Shown here: piece after piece, positions 34,024-43,681 of the stretch
Layout: each line of letters starts with the position of its first letter
Numbering within the stretch: position 1 is the first letter of the stretch
Assembly: GCF_000426505.1 (NCBI RefSeq)
Contig: NZ_AUFM01000011.1
Location: forward strand, 1,364,001 to 1,428,000
Source of the DNA: Nisaea denitrificans DSM 18348
GTDB lineage: Bacteria > Pseudomonadota > Alphaproteobacteria > Thalassobaculales > Thalassobaculaceae
Length of the DNA stretch: 64,000 bases
Reading direction: 5' to 3'
Notes under the pieces: generated by a model
Seen by the model: the letters and a program-made list of their open reading frames with translations, nothing else
Told to the model about the DNA's origin: nothing
The model's database searches: none
Made by a program: the position numbers and the translations under genes

Positions 34024-35235
34024 ATGGCGAGCATGAGCTCACTCAATTACATCTCGAAAGCGTCGCTGGAACACACCCTGCACCAGCACATGCTGTGGCT
34101 GGATGATCCAGCGTGCGGAAAGCCCGCAGATCTTTCGGGAACCAACCTGTTTGGCAGCGACTTCCGCAGCAAGAAAATGCGGAACGTCGTGATGCGCGGC
34201 GCCAATCTTCAGGGTGCAAACCTTGAAGGAGCCGACCTGTCTGGAGCCGATTTGACCGGCGCCGACCTGATGTCCGCGAACTTCCGTGGCGCGAAATTGG
34301 AAAAAACCAATTTCACGTCGGCAGTCATTGCTTCTGTCGATTTCACCGACGCGGACATGCGTGGCGCAAATCTGTCCCGCACCCGGGGGCGGTTGACAGA
34401 GACCAAATGGTCCGGAACCGAAAGTGATACAACGCCGCTCAATCTCTCTCATGCAAAGCTGCATCATGCCAATTTGGAGAGAGCGGACCTGTCTGGGGCC
34501 ATCCTGGAAAACGCCGATCTCTCCGGCGCGAACCTGGAGCGCAGCAATCTTTCCAATGCAAAACTGTCCGGAGCCACCCTGCGAAACGCAAAACTCGTGG
34601 GTGCAGCTCTTGACGCTGCTGACCTGAGCCAGTCCATCGCGACCGGGGCCGACCTAAGCGGCGCCACCCTCAAAAATGCGAAAATTCAGGGCGCTAATAT
34701 GATTGGGGCCCGAATCAAGGACACAGACCTATCCGGGGTCGATATGGCGAGTGCCCGGTTGCACGCGGCCATGGACCCGATGTCCGTGGAACTGCATCGC
34801 CAGCTCATCGAGCATGATTTCTGGGTCTCGACCGGTGGCGCCCGCGGCGCCCGAGCAGATCTTGACGGCGCCAATCTCGATAATGCGGACTTGAGAAACC
34901 TCAATCTCAGCGGTGCTCAAATGCGCGGCGTGAGTTTCCGCGGCGCTCAATTCAACGGCTCCATGCTGATCCTGGCAAATCTCACCAACTCAGATTTCGA
35001 GATGGCGAGTCTGCGAGGCTGTAATCTTTCCGGAGCCTGCTTGTGGGGATGTAATCTGCGCCGTGCAGACCTGACGGACACAATCATCCAACCCGCGCCG
35101 ATCAGCTCAAGCGACGGCTCAAAAGCCGGCCGCGTCCAGAAAACAAATCTGCGGGCGACGAACCTCGAGAACACTTTGCTTGGGCCGCTCAATCCGGATG
35201 ACGTCCTGATGGACGATCCTCGGATCGCATCCTGA
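34024..35235 (+). CDS. Pentapeptide-repeat protein with two head modules
   Basis: Protein of 403 residues built mostly of A(D/N)LxG-type pentapeptides that fold as a right-handed beta-helix. Repeats run from ~38 to ~245 and from ~280 to ~375. Each block is headed by a similar non-repeat segment: LHQHMLWLDD with ADLSGTNL (~20-45), and LHRQLIEHDFWVSTGG with ADLDGANL (~256-285). The protein therefore looks like an internal duplication. No signal peptide or membrane segment. Some relatives protect DNA gyrase, but nothing here shows that. Starts at 34024 or 34033 are both possible and neither has a good ribosome site. Confidence 0.88.
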   Translation: MASMSSLNYISKASLEHTLHQHMLWLDDPACGKPADLSGTNLFGSDFRSKKMRNVVMRGANLQGANLEGADLSGADLTGADLMSANFRGAKLEKTNFTSAVIASVDFTDADMRGANLSRTRGRLTETKWSGTESDTTPLNLSHAKLHHANLERADLSGAILENADLSGANLERSNLSNAKLSGATLRNAKLVGAALDAADLSQSIATGADLSGATLKNAKIQGANMIGARIKDTDLSGVDMASARLHAAMDPMSVELHRQLIEHDFWVSTGGARGARADLDGANLDNADLRNLNLSGAQMRGVSFRGAQFNGSMLILANLTNSDFEMASLRGCNLSGACLWGCNLRRADLTDTIIQPAPISSSDGSKAGRVQKTNLRATNLENTLLGPLNPDDVLMDDPRIAS

Positions 35236-35313
35236 GGCAAGCCCCCGAGCCGGTTCACGTCGAGCTAGCTCACATCGAATTCCACGCGGAAATCTACAGA
35301 GAATCCGCCACCG

Positions 35314-36036
35314 TCAATTCTGCGGTCGGCTGGACCGAACTCTGTGGCGAAGCTCCGAAAGGTTCACGGTGGAAACGCTCTTGAGCGGCAGCAGGCCGCC
35401 AAGCCCCATCCGCAGCGTATGTTCGATCTTTTCTTTCGAATAGCGTGAGACCGGATCGCTGACAGCCAGTGTAAGCGCAGCAGAAAGCGCTTCTTTAATC
35501 CGCTCCCGGTTCGCGAGAATAAGATCTGCAACCTCGGTATCGTAAACATTGATCAGGACTCGCCCCAGACACTCGAACTTATCGACTCTCGGGTCGCCCG
35601 TATTTGGCGATGCAACAATCTCATCGGGAAACGGAACGGCATGGATCGAATTTTCCACCGCCACCATGCGCAACCGGAACAGATGGGTTAGCACGGACAT
35701 ACCGGTGAATACGCCCGTCACGCGCATCATACCCATGTAATTTGCGCTGCCGACGAGAGGGAACCCAAAAACCAGATCGCAGATGAAATTCAGTATGAAG
35801 AGCCCGAGGGCCATCAACATACTTACGGAAGCAAGAATAGCTGCCGCAATGGTTGCCAGCCAAAGAAAGTACTTGAAATCAAGCCCGGCAATCCGGGCCG
35901 GCGCCGGCGCATTTTTTGGGGACGCTGTTTTTTTAGGCGCAGGTTTTCCGTCCCCCCCCGCCAGCGGAGTGCTCGGCGCTTGACCGTCTGCCTCTGACGG
36001 CTTTTCATCCTGCTTTTGACTTTCACCCTCAGACAC
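35314..36036 (-). CDS. Hypothetical membrane protein
   Basis: Protein of 240 residues. A charged and Pro/Ala-rich cytoplasmic N-terminus (~1-50) is followed by two or three hydrophobic helices (~56-78 and ~80-98, possibly one near 105-118) and a ~110-residue soluble C-terminal domain starting VENSIHAVPFPDEIV. It ends in a basic RHRVRSSR tail. It follows the EAL gene by 74 bases in the same direction. No family is recognised. The C-terminal part resembles a small regulatory domain (residues 175-215 predicted helical), but this is only an impression. Confidence 0.7.
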   Translation of the reverse strand: MSEGESQKQDEKPSEADGQAPSTPLAGGDGKPAPKKTASPKNAPAPARIAGLDFKYFLWLATIAAAILASVSMLMALGLFILNFICDLVFGFPLVGSANYMGMMRVTGVFTGMSVLTHLFRLRMVAVENSIHAVPFPDEIVASPNTGDPRVDKFECLGRVLINVYDTEVADLILANRERIKEALSAALTLAVSDPVSRYSKEKIEHTLRMGLGGLLPLKSVSTVNLSELRHRVRSSRPQN

Positions 36037-36110
36037 AGGAGCGCTCCCTCACTATTTGAAGAGCTATAGTCAGATGAGCTTGCAGGAAACCGAGGGCCAT
36101 ATCGGAGATC

Positions 36111-37826
36111 TCAAACAAGGATCGCCATGTCTTGATCGATCTGGTTGCGGTAGGAGTGCAATTCACGCAGCCGGACTTCAACAGCCTCCGGCGTCAAAGG
36201 CTTATCGAACAGGTAACCTTGAGCCAGATCGCACCCGTGCATTTGAATATCGGCAAGTTGCTTATTCGTTTCGACACCTTCTGCGACACAGACAGCGCCC
36301 ATGGCCTTTGTCATCGCAACGATAGCCTGGACGATTGCATTGCTGCCTTTGCTCGTCTCCATCGTTTGCACGAATGACCGGTCGATCTTCACAACGCTGA
36401 CCGGCAAATCGGTGATGTGGACAAGGGAGGAGTAACCGGTGCCAAAATCATCGACAGCTGTCGGCACGCCCATTTTAACAAGTTCATCGAAAAGCTTTTT
36501 CGCCGCCCGGATGTCGGCAACAATACTCGTCTCGGTCAGTTCGCACTCAAGCGCGCTTGGCGCGACCCCCGCATCGCGAAGAAGGTTCGACAGAAACGGC
36601 ACCAGCCGGTTCTCGCGAACATCCTCCGCACCGATATTAAAGGCGACCGGAACGGTCTTAAGCCCCGCCGCTTGCCATTCCTTGATCTGCGCGACAAGCC
36701 GTTCGAGCACAATGAATGTCAGGTCCGGTGCAATACCCGCCTGGTCCGCAATCGGCAAAAATTCACTTGGGCCAACGAGACCGCGCTTCGGATGGTTCCA
36801 ACGGATCAGCGCCTCAAGTCCCGAAATCTCTCCGGTCTGACAATCCACCTTCGGCTGGTAGGCCAGCCAGAACTCCTCCTTACGCTCGGAAACCGCACGC
36901 CGGAGATCATGCTCGACAACCAGGTTCCGAACCGCCTCACGGTGAGTCTCGTCCTCGTAGATCTCTGTGCTGCCTATCGCTTTCTGCATTGCTGCATTCA
37001 GGGCGAAACGGGCCTTGCGCACAACATCCTCAGGATCGAGCCCCGGATCGGTGATCCGGCTTATTCCGAAATGCGGAACGATGCGCGCAGCGTTTTCGCT
37101 CGGTGAATAACTGACCTCGACGCAGTGTCGCAGCTTTTCGACCAGCCCCGCGAGATCGTCAGCCTCGCCTTCGATCGAGACCACAACACCTAAGGTTGAA
37201 TCGTCTAGCAGAGCAATTTCAGAGACCGCCTCCAGGCGGCCCAGTCGGTCCCCCGCTTCCCTGACAATCCGTGAACGCGTTGCTTCGCCGAGCGTGCCCG
37301 CAAAAAAACCGAGGCGGCCCAAGGAGATCGCAATCACCATTGCCGTACCGTCGAGCGGAAACTCACGAGAAAGGACGCGTTGTCCAATCCGGGTACAGAA
37401 TCCGACCAGGTTGGGCAATCTGGTTGCCGGATCGTTAAATGCAGCCCAAACAAGTTTTTCTTCCAGAGAAACCCTGCTGTGCCGATCCCGCAAAACCAGA
37501 AGACAACATCTGCGGGCATTGCGGTAGACAACGGAAGAACGGCCTTCAAGCAACAAGCCGGATCCATCGCTGCAGCGCCCGCTGATCTCGATAACGTCCC
37601 CGTCACCGCCGGGAACAAGCATGTCGCAATCCGGAAAATAATTCGCGAAAGGGCTGCCGATCAGCTTCCTTGCCGGCAACCCAAGCGTTTCGAGCGCAGA
37701 CGTGTTTGCCGCAACGACAAGACCGCCTTGATCGATCAGAAACACGCTATCGTGCAACGCGTCGAACGAACTGAACTGGTCAGCGATATCTGTGTCACTC
37801 ATCAATTGGTCCAGGAACCTATGCAA
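36111..37826 (-). CDS. PAS - degenerate GGDEF - EAL c-di-GMP phosphodiesterase
   Basis: Protein of 571 residues. A PAS module (~18-125) is followed by a GGDEF-fold domain in which the signature is replaced by LDDSTLG (~207-213), so it cannot make c-di-GMP. The EAL domain is complete: LEALIRW with the metal Glu, FNIGAEDV with its Asn, ELTETS, AVDDFGTGYSSL, VKIDRSF, AEGVET and AQGYLFDKP. Hydrolysis of c-di-GMP is therefore the expected activity, with the dead GGDEF perhaps sensing GTP. An ATG at 37802 (MSDTDIA) may be the true start. Confidence 0.92.
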   Translation of the reverse strand: MHRFLDQLMSDTDIADQFSSFDALHDSVFLIDQGGLVVAANTSALETLGLPARKLIGSPFANYFPDCDMLVPGGDGDVIEISGRCSDGSGLLLEGRSSVVYRNARRCCLLVLRDRHSRVSLEEKLVWAAFNDPATRLPNLVGFCTRIGQRVLSREFPLDGTAMVIAISLGRLGFFAGTLGEATRSRIVREAGDRLGRLEAVSEIALLDDSTLGVVVSIEGEADDLAGLVEKLRHCVEVSYSPSENAARIVPHFGISRITDPGLDPEDVVRKARFALNAAMQKAIGSTEIYEDETHREAVRNLVVEHDLRRAVSERKEEFWLAYQPKVDCQTGEISGLEALIRWNHPKRGLVGPSEFLPIADQAGIAPDLTFIVLERLVAQIKEWQAAGLKTVPVAFNIGAEDVRENRLVPFLSNLLRDAGVAPSALECELTETSIVADIRAAKKLFDELVKMGVPTAVDDFGTGYSSLVHITDLPVSVVKIDRSFVQTMETSKGSNAIVQAIVAMTKAMGAVCVAEGVETNKQLADIQMHGCDLAQGYLFDKPLTPEAVEVRLRELHSYRNQIDQDMAILV

Positions 37827-38020
37827 GCTTAATAATCAAGCCAGCGAAAACAGCTTGAACTGTCGCAAACCGTCAATTTAAAGGTGTAGCCTCCGTGAAC
37901 CTAAGAAACGGTAAACGCACTTAACTTTCTTTGGCGCTGAGTCTTCAGAGGTAACGATTTTCGCGCTCAGCGGCGTTTCCGATGACGGCGCCTCATGGTG
38001 CGTGGCTGACACCGGAATCG

Positions 38021-38731
38021 TTACCGACAAGCTTCTTCCAGCACAGCGGTAAGCTCATCGGGCATATCGACCATGATGTCATGTCCGCAAGGCAGGCTTC
38101 TCACATCCCAGTCCGGATTGCCGCTCAGTTTCTCGACACAGGCGTCGAACTGCGGGGCTTTATACCCGCCTGCCCGGACATAGTACTTGCTGGAAATACT
38201 ATCCACTGCGCCCGTCAGCCGGACCGGCTGGGTAAAACAGGAAATCGGGAAATTCGTGCATTTCGCATCGACCCACGCCTGATCCGCCTCGTTCACACGA
38301 AACGACGCAGCCGGGGTCGGCGGCATCCACCATCCATCGCCGACAGACCTGATTTGCTCGAAGGCCAGCTTGACCCGCTCGGGCGGGCGCGAGTCCATTG
38401 CGCTCTCCCCGTCCGAAGGGACAAAGGCATCGACATAGACAAGCGATTTGATCCTGGATGCTTCCCGGTCCGCGGCGCCGGTGATCACCATGCCGCCATA
38501 GGAATGCCCGCACAGGATCACGGACTCCAGATCCTCCCAGGACAACAGGTTGGCGACATCTAGAATATGGGTCTGGAGCCTGACCGACGGAGACAGCAGA
38601 TGCGAGCGGTCGGCAAGTCCCGTCAGGGTTGGCGTATAAACATCATGTCCTGCAGCGCGGAGCCGGTCGGCGACCCGCCGCCAACACCAGCCACCATGCC
38701 ATGCTCCGTGAACCAGTACGAAAGTTGCCAT
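38021..38731 (-). CDS. Alpha/beta hydrolase (esterase/MES-like)
   Basis: Hydrolase of 236 residues. FVLVHGAWHGGWCWRRV (~4-20) provides the oxyanion region, CGHSYGGMVI the nucleophile Ser (~80) and CGHDIMVDMPDEL the catalytic His. This pattern is close to that of plant-type methyl-esterases and hydroxynitrile lyases, which are common in bacteria as uncharacterised hydrolases. The ATG at 38731 (MATFVLVHG) is preferred to one two codons earlier. It lies 209 bases downstream of the hydratase gene on the same strand. Confidence 0.85.
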   Translation of the reverse strand: MATFVLVHGAWHGGWCWRRVADRLRAAGHDVYTPTLTGLADRSHLLSPSVRLQTHILDVANLLSWEDLESVILCGHSYGGMVITGAADREASRIKSLVYVDAFVPSDGESAMDSRPPERVKLAFEQIRSVGDGWWMPPTPAASFRVNEADQAWVDAKCTNFPISCFTQPVRLTGAVDSISSKYYVRAGGYKAPQFDACVEKLSGNPDWDVRSLPCGHDIMVDMPDELTAVLEEACR

Positions 38732-38940
38732 AACCAAGCCATTCCAGAACTATCGTTCGCCAAGACCACACAGTTTTCATGGTCGTGCGGCGCCACTGGA
38801 TGGTGACACCAGCAGGTGTGTCCGACAAGCGCTGTAAGGCTTCTGGCGTGTTTCATCGGGAAACAAGTTCATATGATGAAATTTCAATAACCGCGAAGGA
38901 TGCACGAATCGCGCGGTCCGAAGCGATCCATCCGCCTCAG

Positions 38941-39735
38941 TCAGATAAAATTCACCTCAATGCGGCCGAGTTCGCCAAGATCCGCGACACATTTGGCCGG
39001 CTCGTCAAAATGCACTGTCTTGACGATACTGCCCAGAAGCACAAATTCTCCGGCCTTGAGCGGACGCCCCTGCTTGCAACGCAGATTTGCCAGCCAGGCG
39101 AGGGCTTCGAACGGATGGCCGAGTATATCGGCCCCAACACCGGCTCCGGCTTCGTCGCCGTCGATATAGAGATTACCCGTGATGGCCGCGAGGTCGAGAT
39201 GCTGCCAGTTCAGTACCGGCGCTCCGAGAACCGCTCCGGAATTGAAGAAATTGTCCGCCACGAGCATCGGGACCGGCAAGGACGGGTAATCGACGTAGCG
39301 GTCGTCAACAAGTTCGACCGCGGGCAGGACCGCCTCGACGTAACCGCCGACCGTCTCCCGCGTAAACGCCTCGTCCTTGACCAGATCGTGCAAGAGCAGG
39401 ACCCCGATTTCGACCTCGATACCGATCCGGTGATAGAGCTCTATCTGAACATCCGCGCGCTCATGAAACTCCATGGTGGCGAAAACCTCGCCGGCACATG
39501 GCTCGCTGATCTTCATATAGTCCTGCATCACCTTGGTGGTACAGCCGATCTTGTGACCGACCACCGGCCCGAACCCCGCCTGTGTAAGATGCGCGTTCAG
39601 CTGGTTCTGCAATTCGTATCCGTCCGCGACCGTCTCCGGCATAAGCGCGTCGGGAAGACGGTCCGTCGGTCCACCGCCGAGGCGCGCCGCCGCGAGAATC
39701 TCGACAGCGCGCGCCGTGTTTTCGGCTGAGGTCAT
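38941..39735 (-). CDS. 2-keto-4-pentenoate hydratase family protein
   Basis: Member of the fumarylacetoacetate-hydrolase/MhpD fold, 264 residues. The metal site is seen in RIGIEVEIGVLL (two Glu) and PAVELVDDRYVDY (Asp/Glu). GHKIGCTTKVMQ and WLANLRCKQGRPLKAGEFVLLGS are also typical. It would hydrate a 2-keto-enoate or decarboxylate a related oxalocrotonate. The ATG at 39735 overlaps the stop of the amidohydrolase gene (ATGA), so the two are coupled. No ring-cleavage genes are nearby, so the pathway is not classic meta-cleavage. Confidence 0.88.
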   Translation of the reverse strand: MTSAENTARAVEILAAARLGGGPTDRLPDALMPETVADGYELQNQLNAHLTQAGFGPVVGHKIGCTTKVMQDYMKISEPCAGEVFATMEFHERADVQIELYHRIGIEVEIGVLLLHDLVKDEAFTRETVGGYVEAVLPAVELVDDRYVDYPSLPVPMLVADNFFNSGAVLGAPVLNWQHLDLAAITGNLYIDGDEAGAGVGADILGHPFEALAWLANLRCKQGRPLKAGEFVLLGSIVKTVHFDEPAKCVADLGELGRIEVNFI

Positions 39736-40973
39736 GATGTCTCCTTCTGGGAGGTTTTGAGGATGGACGCAGCCGCATCGGCGAGCACCTGGCACCCGGC
39801 GACAATGTCTTCCTCATGACTGTCCTCGGCGAAATCGTGGCTGATGCCGCCGATGGACGGAATAAACAACATGGCACAGGGCAGCGCTTCGCTCAGTACC
39901 ATCGGATCGTGTCCGGCCGCACTCGGCATCCGCCGCCATTTTCCCGGAGACGTCTTCTCTGCAGCAGCCGCCAGATGGTCCTGGAAGCTTTCATCCATGT
40001 CACATGGCGGGACCGGCGTGCGGGAGCGCTCGGCACTCGCCTTGATGCGGCCCTCCGCATTCACTTCGGCGATCAGCTCCGCGACGATTTCCTCGAACTT
40101 GTCGAGCAACGCCTCTTCGCTGTCCCGGAATTGCAGGGTGAGTTCGGCATAGCCCGGCACAATCGACGCCGCTCCGGGCTCGATCTCTACGCGTCCGAGC
40201 GTCCAGACCGTGGTCGGCTTGGCATGTTTCGGAAATTCCTCGTGGATGCGGCTGGCGACCCGGAAAAGCGCCGTTGCCGCATCCTTGCGTCGCGCCATCG
40301 TGGTCGTGCCGGCATGGTTCTGCTCGCCGACGAATTTCAGGGTCATGCCGCGAATACCGACGATGCCGGTGACGACACCGATCTGTTCTCCCGCATCTTC
40401 CAGCCAGGCGCCCTGCTCGATATGCGCCTCGAGGTAACCGACATAGCGGCCCTGTTCCATCCGCAGGCGCGGAACATCGGTCAGCCCCGCATCCTTCAGC
40501 GCATCGGTCAGCTTCACACCATCCCTGTCAGTCGCGTTTGCCTCCACTTCGGGATCGAGGGTGCCAATCCATGACCGGGACCCGATGCAGCCATAAAACC
40601 GGCTTTCCTCGTCCTGCCAGGAAATCACATCGACAGCGAGATCGGACGTTTCCGGATCTTCCGCCAGCGCACGCGCGACCTCCAGCCCATAAATCACGCC
40701 AAGCGCACCGTCCAGCCAACCGCCGCGCGGCTGCGTGTCCGAGTGAGAGCCGACGATCAGGGCCGGGCCGTTCTTGCGAGACCGGCCGAGTACATTGGCG
40801 ACACCGTCCAGAGTGGTATCGAGACCGGCATCTTCGAACCGCTTTTTCAGCCAGCGCCGCGCCTCCATATCCTTCTCGCTCAAGGCAGGCCTGACCACCC
40901 CCGTTTCGACTGCTCCAATGGAGCGCAGGGTTTTCAGATCGTTCAGCAAACGCTCGGCATTAATTCTAGGCAT
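39732..40973 (-). CDS. Zn-dependent amidohydrolase, N-carbamoyl-amino-acid hydrolase/allantoate type (M20)
   Basis: Dinuclear zinc hydrolase of 413 residues. Metal ligands are in GSHSDTQPRGGWLDGALG (~73-90), SWQDEESRF, YLEAHIEQGAW and the late SHDFAEDSHEEDI. It should hydrolyse an N-carbamoyl-L-amino acid, ureidoglycolate or allantoate-like compound. The ATG at 40973 (MPRINAERL) follows AGAGGG. The frame stays open for ~200 more codons upstream, but that part is antisense to the fghA gene and unlike the family. First gene of a two-gene operon with the hydratase. Confidence 0.9.
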   Translation of the reverse strand: MPRINAERLLNDLKTLRSIGAVETGVVRPALSEKDMEARRWLKKRFEDAGLDTTLDGVANVLGRSRKNGPALIVGSHSDTQPRGGWLDGALGVIYGLEVARALAEDPETSDLAVDVISWQDEESRFYGCIGSRSWIGTLDPEVEANATDRDGVKLTDALKDAGLTDVPRLRMEQGRYVGYLEAHIEQGAWLEDAGEQIGVVTGIVGIRGMTLKFVGEQNHAGTTTMARRKDAATALFRVASRIHEEFPKHAKPTTVWTLGRVEIEPGAASIVPGYAELTLQFRDSEEALLDKFEEIVAELIAEVNAEGRIKASAERSRTPVPPCDMDESFQDHLAAAAEKTSPGKWRRMPSAAGHDPMVLSEALPCAMLFIPSIGGISHDFAEDSHEEDIVAGCQVLADAAASILKTSQKETS

Positions 40974-41147
40974 CGGTCCCTCTTGGAAAATCAGCGGGCA
41001 TCCTAAAGATCTAAGCCGCCGGACATAACCCCGATAACCTGAACGGGACCCTTCCTGGCCCCTCGCCGCCGTTTTTACGGGACCGTTCCGCGCACCGCCG
41101 CCATGGTGTAGCCTCCGGCGCGAGCGATCGATAAAGGATAAAGAGCA

Positions 41148-41999
41148 ATGACTGTACCGGCCCTGACAACCGTCTCCGAAGCCAAGGCCTTTGGCGGAAA
41201 GCAATTTGTCTATTCCCACGCCTCGGCAGAGACCGGGACCGATATGCGTTTTGCGGTCTACCTGCCGCCAGCGGCCGAAACGGCCAAAGTGCCCGTGCTC
41301 TGGTATCTCTCCGGACTGACCTGCACCGAGGCGAATTTCACGGTGAAGGCCGGCGCACAGCGCGATGCGGCTGCGTTGGGAATCGCCCTGATCGCGCCGG
41401 ACACCAGCCCGCGCGGCGACGGCGTCCCTGACGATCCGGATGGCGCCTACGATTTCGGCCTTGGCGCCGGTTTCTATGTCGACGCGACAGAAACTCCGTG
41501 GGCCTCCAACTACAGGATGCGCAGCTACATCGAGAAGGAGCTGCCGGTTCTTGTCGAACAGGCTTTGCCGCTCGATATGACGCGGCAGGCGATCACGGGG
41601 CACTCAATGGGCGGTCATGGCGCGCTCACCATCGCCCTGAGAAACCCGGACCGGTTCAAAAGCGTTTCAGCCTTCGCCCCGATCTGCTCGCCGATCAACT
41701 GCCCGTGGGGCGACAAGGCGCTGACCGGCTATATCGGCGCTAACAAGGCCGACTGGCGGGAGTATGATGCCTGCGCCCTGATCGAGGATGGCGCCCGGGT
41801 GGCTGATATCCTGGTCGACCAGGGACTGGCGGACGGTTTTCTCGAAGGTCAGCTGAAGCCCGAGCTTCTGGAGGCGGCCTGCGATAAATCCGGAATCCGC
41901 CTGACCATGCGGCGCCAGGAAGGTTACGATCATTCCTACTATTTTATCGCCAGTTTCATGGAAGATCACATGCGCTGGCATGCGGAAAGGCTGGTCTGA
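41148..41999 (+). CDS. fghA: S-formylglutathione hydrolase
   Basis: Esterase-D-type hydrolase of 283 residues that splits S-formylglutathione to formate and glutathione, the second step of glutathione-dependent formaldehyde detoxification. YLSGLTCTEANFTVKAGAQR (~48-67), APDTSPRGDGVPDD, the nucleophile in TGHSMGGHGAL (Ser ~149) and the catalytic His in YDHSYYFI are all canonical. The usual partner, glutathione-dependent formaldehyde dehydrogenase, is not next to it. Divergent from the amidohydrolase gene across 174 bases. Confidence 0.95.
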   Translation: MTVPALTTVSEAKAFGGKQFVYSHASAETGTDMRFAVYLPPAAETAKVPVLWYLSGLTCTEANFTVKAGAQRDAAALGIALIAPDTSPRGDGVPDDPDGAYDFGLGAGFYVDATETPWASNYRMRSYIEKELPVLVEQALPLDMTRQAITGHSMGGHGALTIALRNPDRFKSVSAFAPICSPINCPWGDKALTGYIGANKADWREYDACALIEDGARVADILVDQGLADGFLEGQLKPELLEAACDKSGIRLTMRRQEGYDHSYYFIASFMEDHMRWHAERLV

Positions 42000-42047
42000 A
42001 AAGCCTCGACTAGTCCCCGGAGCGATTAAGGGGTTGATTATAAGACC

Positions 42048-43673
42048 ATGATCGCAAGCGCTACCGTTGCCATCGGCGGAATCGGCTTGTTCCTGATCGG
42101 GATGCTGATTCTGACCGATGGCCTGAGAAGCCTGATCGGGAACAGTCAGCGCCGTGTCATGGCGCAATTGACGAACAGCCCCGCGACGGGAGCGCTGACC
42201 GGGGCGCTCATGACTGCGGTTGTCCAGTCCTCCAGCGCGACGACAGTAACGGCAGTCGGTTTCGTCGGCGCCGGTCTGCTGACCTTTACCCAGGCATTGG
42301 GTATCATTTTCGGCGCAAATATCGGCACCACCCTGACCGGCTGGATCGTGGCCGTCCTCGGCTTCAAGCTGCAGCTCGGCGCGATCGCGTTACCTATTCT
42401 CCTGCTTGCCGTTCTGGTGAAGTTTTTCGGCAAGGGACGGACCGCCCTCGCCGGATGGTCTCTGGCCGGGTTTTGCCTGATTTTCATCGGGCTCAACACG
42501 ATGCAGGACGGTATGGAGCTGTTCGGCGGCGTGATCACGCCTGACGATTTTCCGGCAGATACCTTTTTCGGCCGGCTGCAGCTCGTCGGCATCGGCATTG
42601 CGATCACCCTGGTAACCCAGTCCTCCAGCGCCGGTATTGCGACGGCGATGGTCGCGCTCGGCAGCGGAACGATCAACCTGCCCCAGGCGGCGGCGATGAT
42701 CATCGGTATGGACGTTGCCACCACCTTCACAGCCGTTCTCGCGGCCACTGGCGGATCGACCGCCATGCGCCAGACCGGCTTTGCCCACTTGATCTACAAT
42801 GTCCTGACCGGGATTCTTGCCTTTTCCCTGCTGACCCCCTTCGCAAACATCGCCGCCCAATTCATGGACCCAGCCGCGCCCGGCTCCGACCAGTTGGCAC
42901 TGGTTGCATTTCACACCTCGTTCAATACACTTGGTGTCCTGCTCATTCTCCCGGTCACGGGCCTGTTTGCGCGGCTGATATTGTGGCTGATACCGGACGA
43001 CGGGACCGATCTTGCGCGCAGGCTGGACAACAGGCTTTTGCCTGATACCGCCGCCGCGACAGATGCGCTGGCCGGCACCTTGACCGAGTGCGCCATGATC
43101 CTCTTCGATCACCTGCATGGCGCGATAGATCGCTCCCATAGAGGGAAAACCCGGCTCGATCTGGCAAGAATCCGGGATGCCATAAGCAAGTCCGAACTCT
43201 ATGCCACCGACATTCAGGCTCGACGCGCGGCCGTAACAGGGATCGGACGGTTCACTGCCGCGATTCATGCCCTTGATCACCTGCGCAGGCTCTGTCACCG
43301 GGCAAGCCAGTCACAACGGATCGTGACGATCGCCCATGACCCGGCCCTCCGAGAGGTCAGTGCGCAATTTGTCACCCTGCTCGCCAATATTTCCCAGAGC
43401 CAGGACCTGAAAGCGGCAGAACATGACTTTGATGCACTGCGCAAAGGACTGAGAGATCAGCGGCACCGCATTCGGGAGGACGCAGCGCAAAACGCCGCAG
43501 CCGGACTGCTATCGTTTGATGACACAATCAATCGGCTGGACAGCATCCGCTGGCTGCACCGCAGCGCCTATCACGTCTGGCGCATCGCCCATCACTTGAG
43601 CGATATCACCGCTTTGGAAAAGCAACATGACGTCCCGGCCAGTGACGTTGAACTTGAAGCCGAGCTGGACTGA
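42048..43673 (+). CDS. Na/Pi cotransporter family protein (NptA/PhoU-like C-terminus)
   Basis: Inner-membrane protein of 541 residues. The two inverted NaPi-II repeats have the diagnostic VVQSSSATTVTAVGFVGAG (~61-79) and VTQSSSAGIATAMVALGSG (~189-207), in about nine helices. The cytoplasmic C-terminal ~200 residues are all-helical and PhoU-like. It imports (or exports) phosphate or a related anion with sodium. It follows fghA by 48 bases and may be read through from it; no ribosome site stands out. Confidence 0.92.
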   Translation: MIASATVAIGGIGLFLIGMLILTDGLRSLIGNSQRRVMAQLTNSPATGALTGALMTAVVQSSSATTVTAVGFVGAGLLTFTQALGIIFGANIGTTLTGWIVAVLGFKLQLGAIALPILLLAVLVKFFGKGRTALAGWSLAGFCLIFIGLNTMQDGMELFGGVITPDDFPADTFFGRLQLVGIGIAITLVTQSSSAGIATAMVALGSGTINLPQAAAMIIGMDVATTFTAVLAATGGSTAMRQTGFAHLIYNVLTGILAFSLLTPFANIAAQFMDPAAPGSDQLALVAFHTSFNTLGVLLILPVTGLFARLILWLIPDDGTDLARRLDNRLLPDTAAATDALAGTLTECAMILFDHLHGAIDRSHRGKTRLDLARIRDAISKSELYATDIQARRAAVTGIGRFTAAIHALDHLRRLCHRASQSQRIVTIAHDPALREVSAQFVTLLANISQSQDLKAAEHDFDALRKGLRDQRHRIREDAAQNAAAGLLSFDDTINRLDSIRWLHRSAYHVWRIAHHLSDITALEKQHDVPASDVELEAELD

Positions 43674-43681
43674 CCCGGCCA

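Noticed and set aside
40974-41603. N-terminal extension of the M20 amidohydrolase by ~210 codons
   Set aside because: Antisense to fghA and unlike the family; the ATG at 40973 has a good ribosome site.
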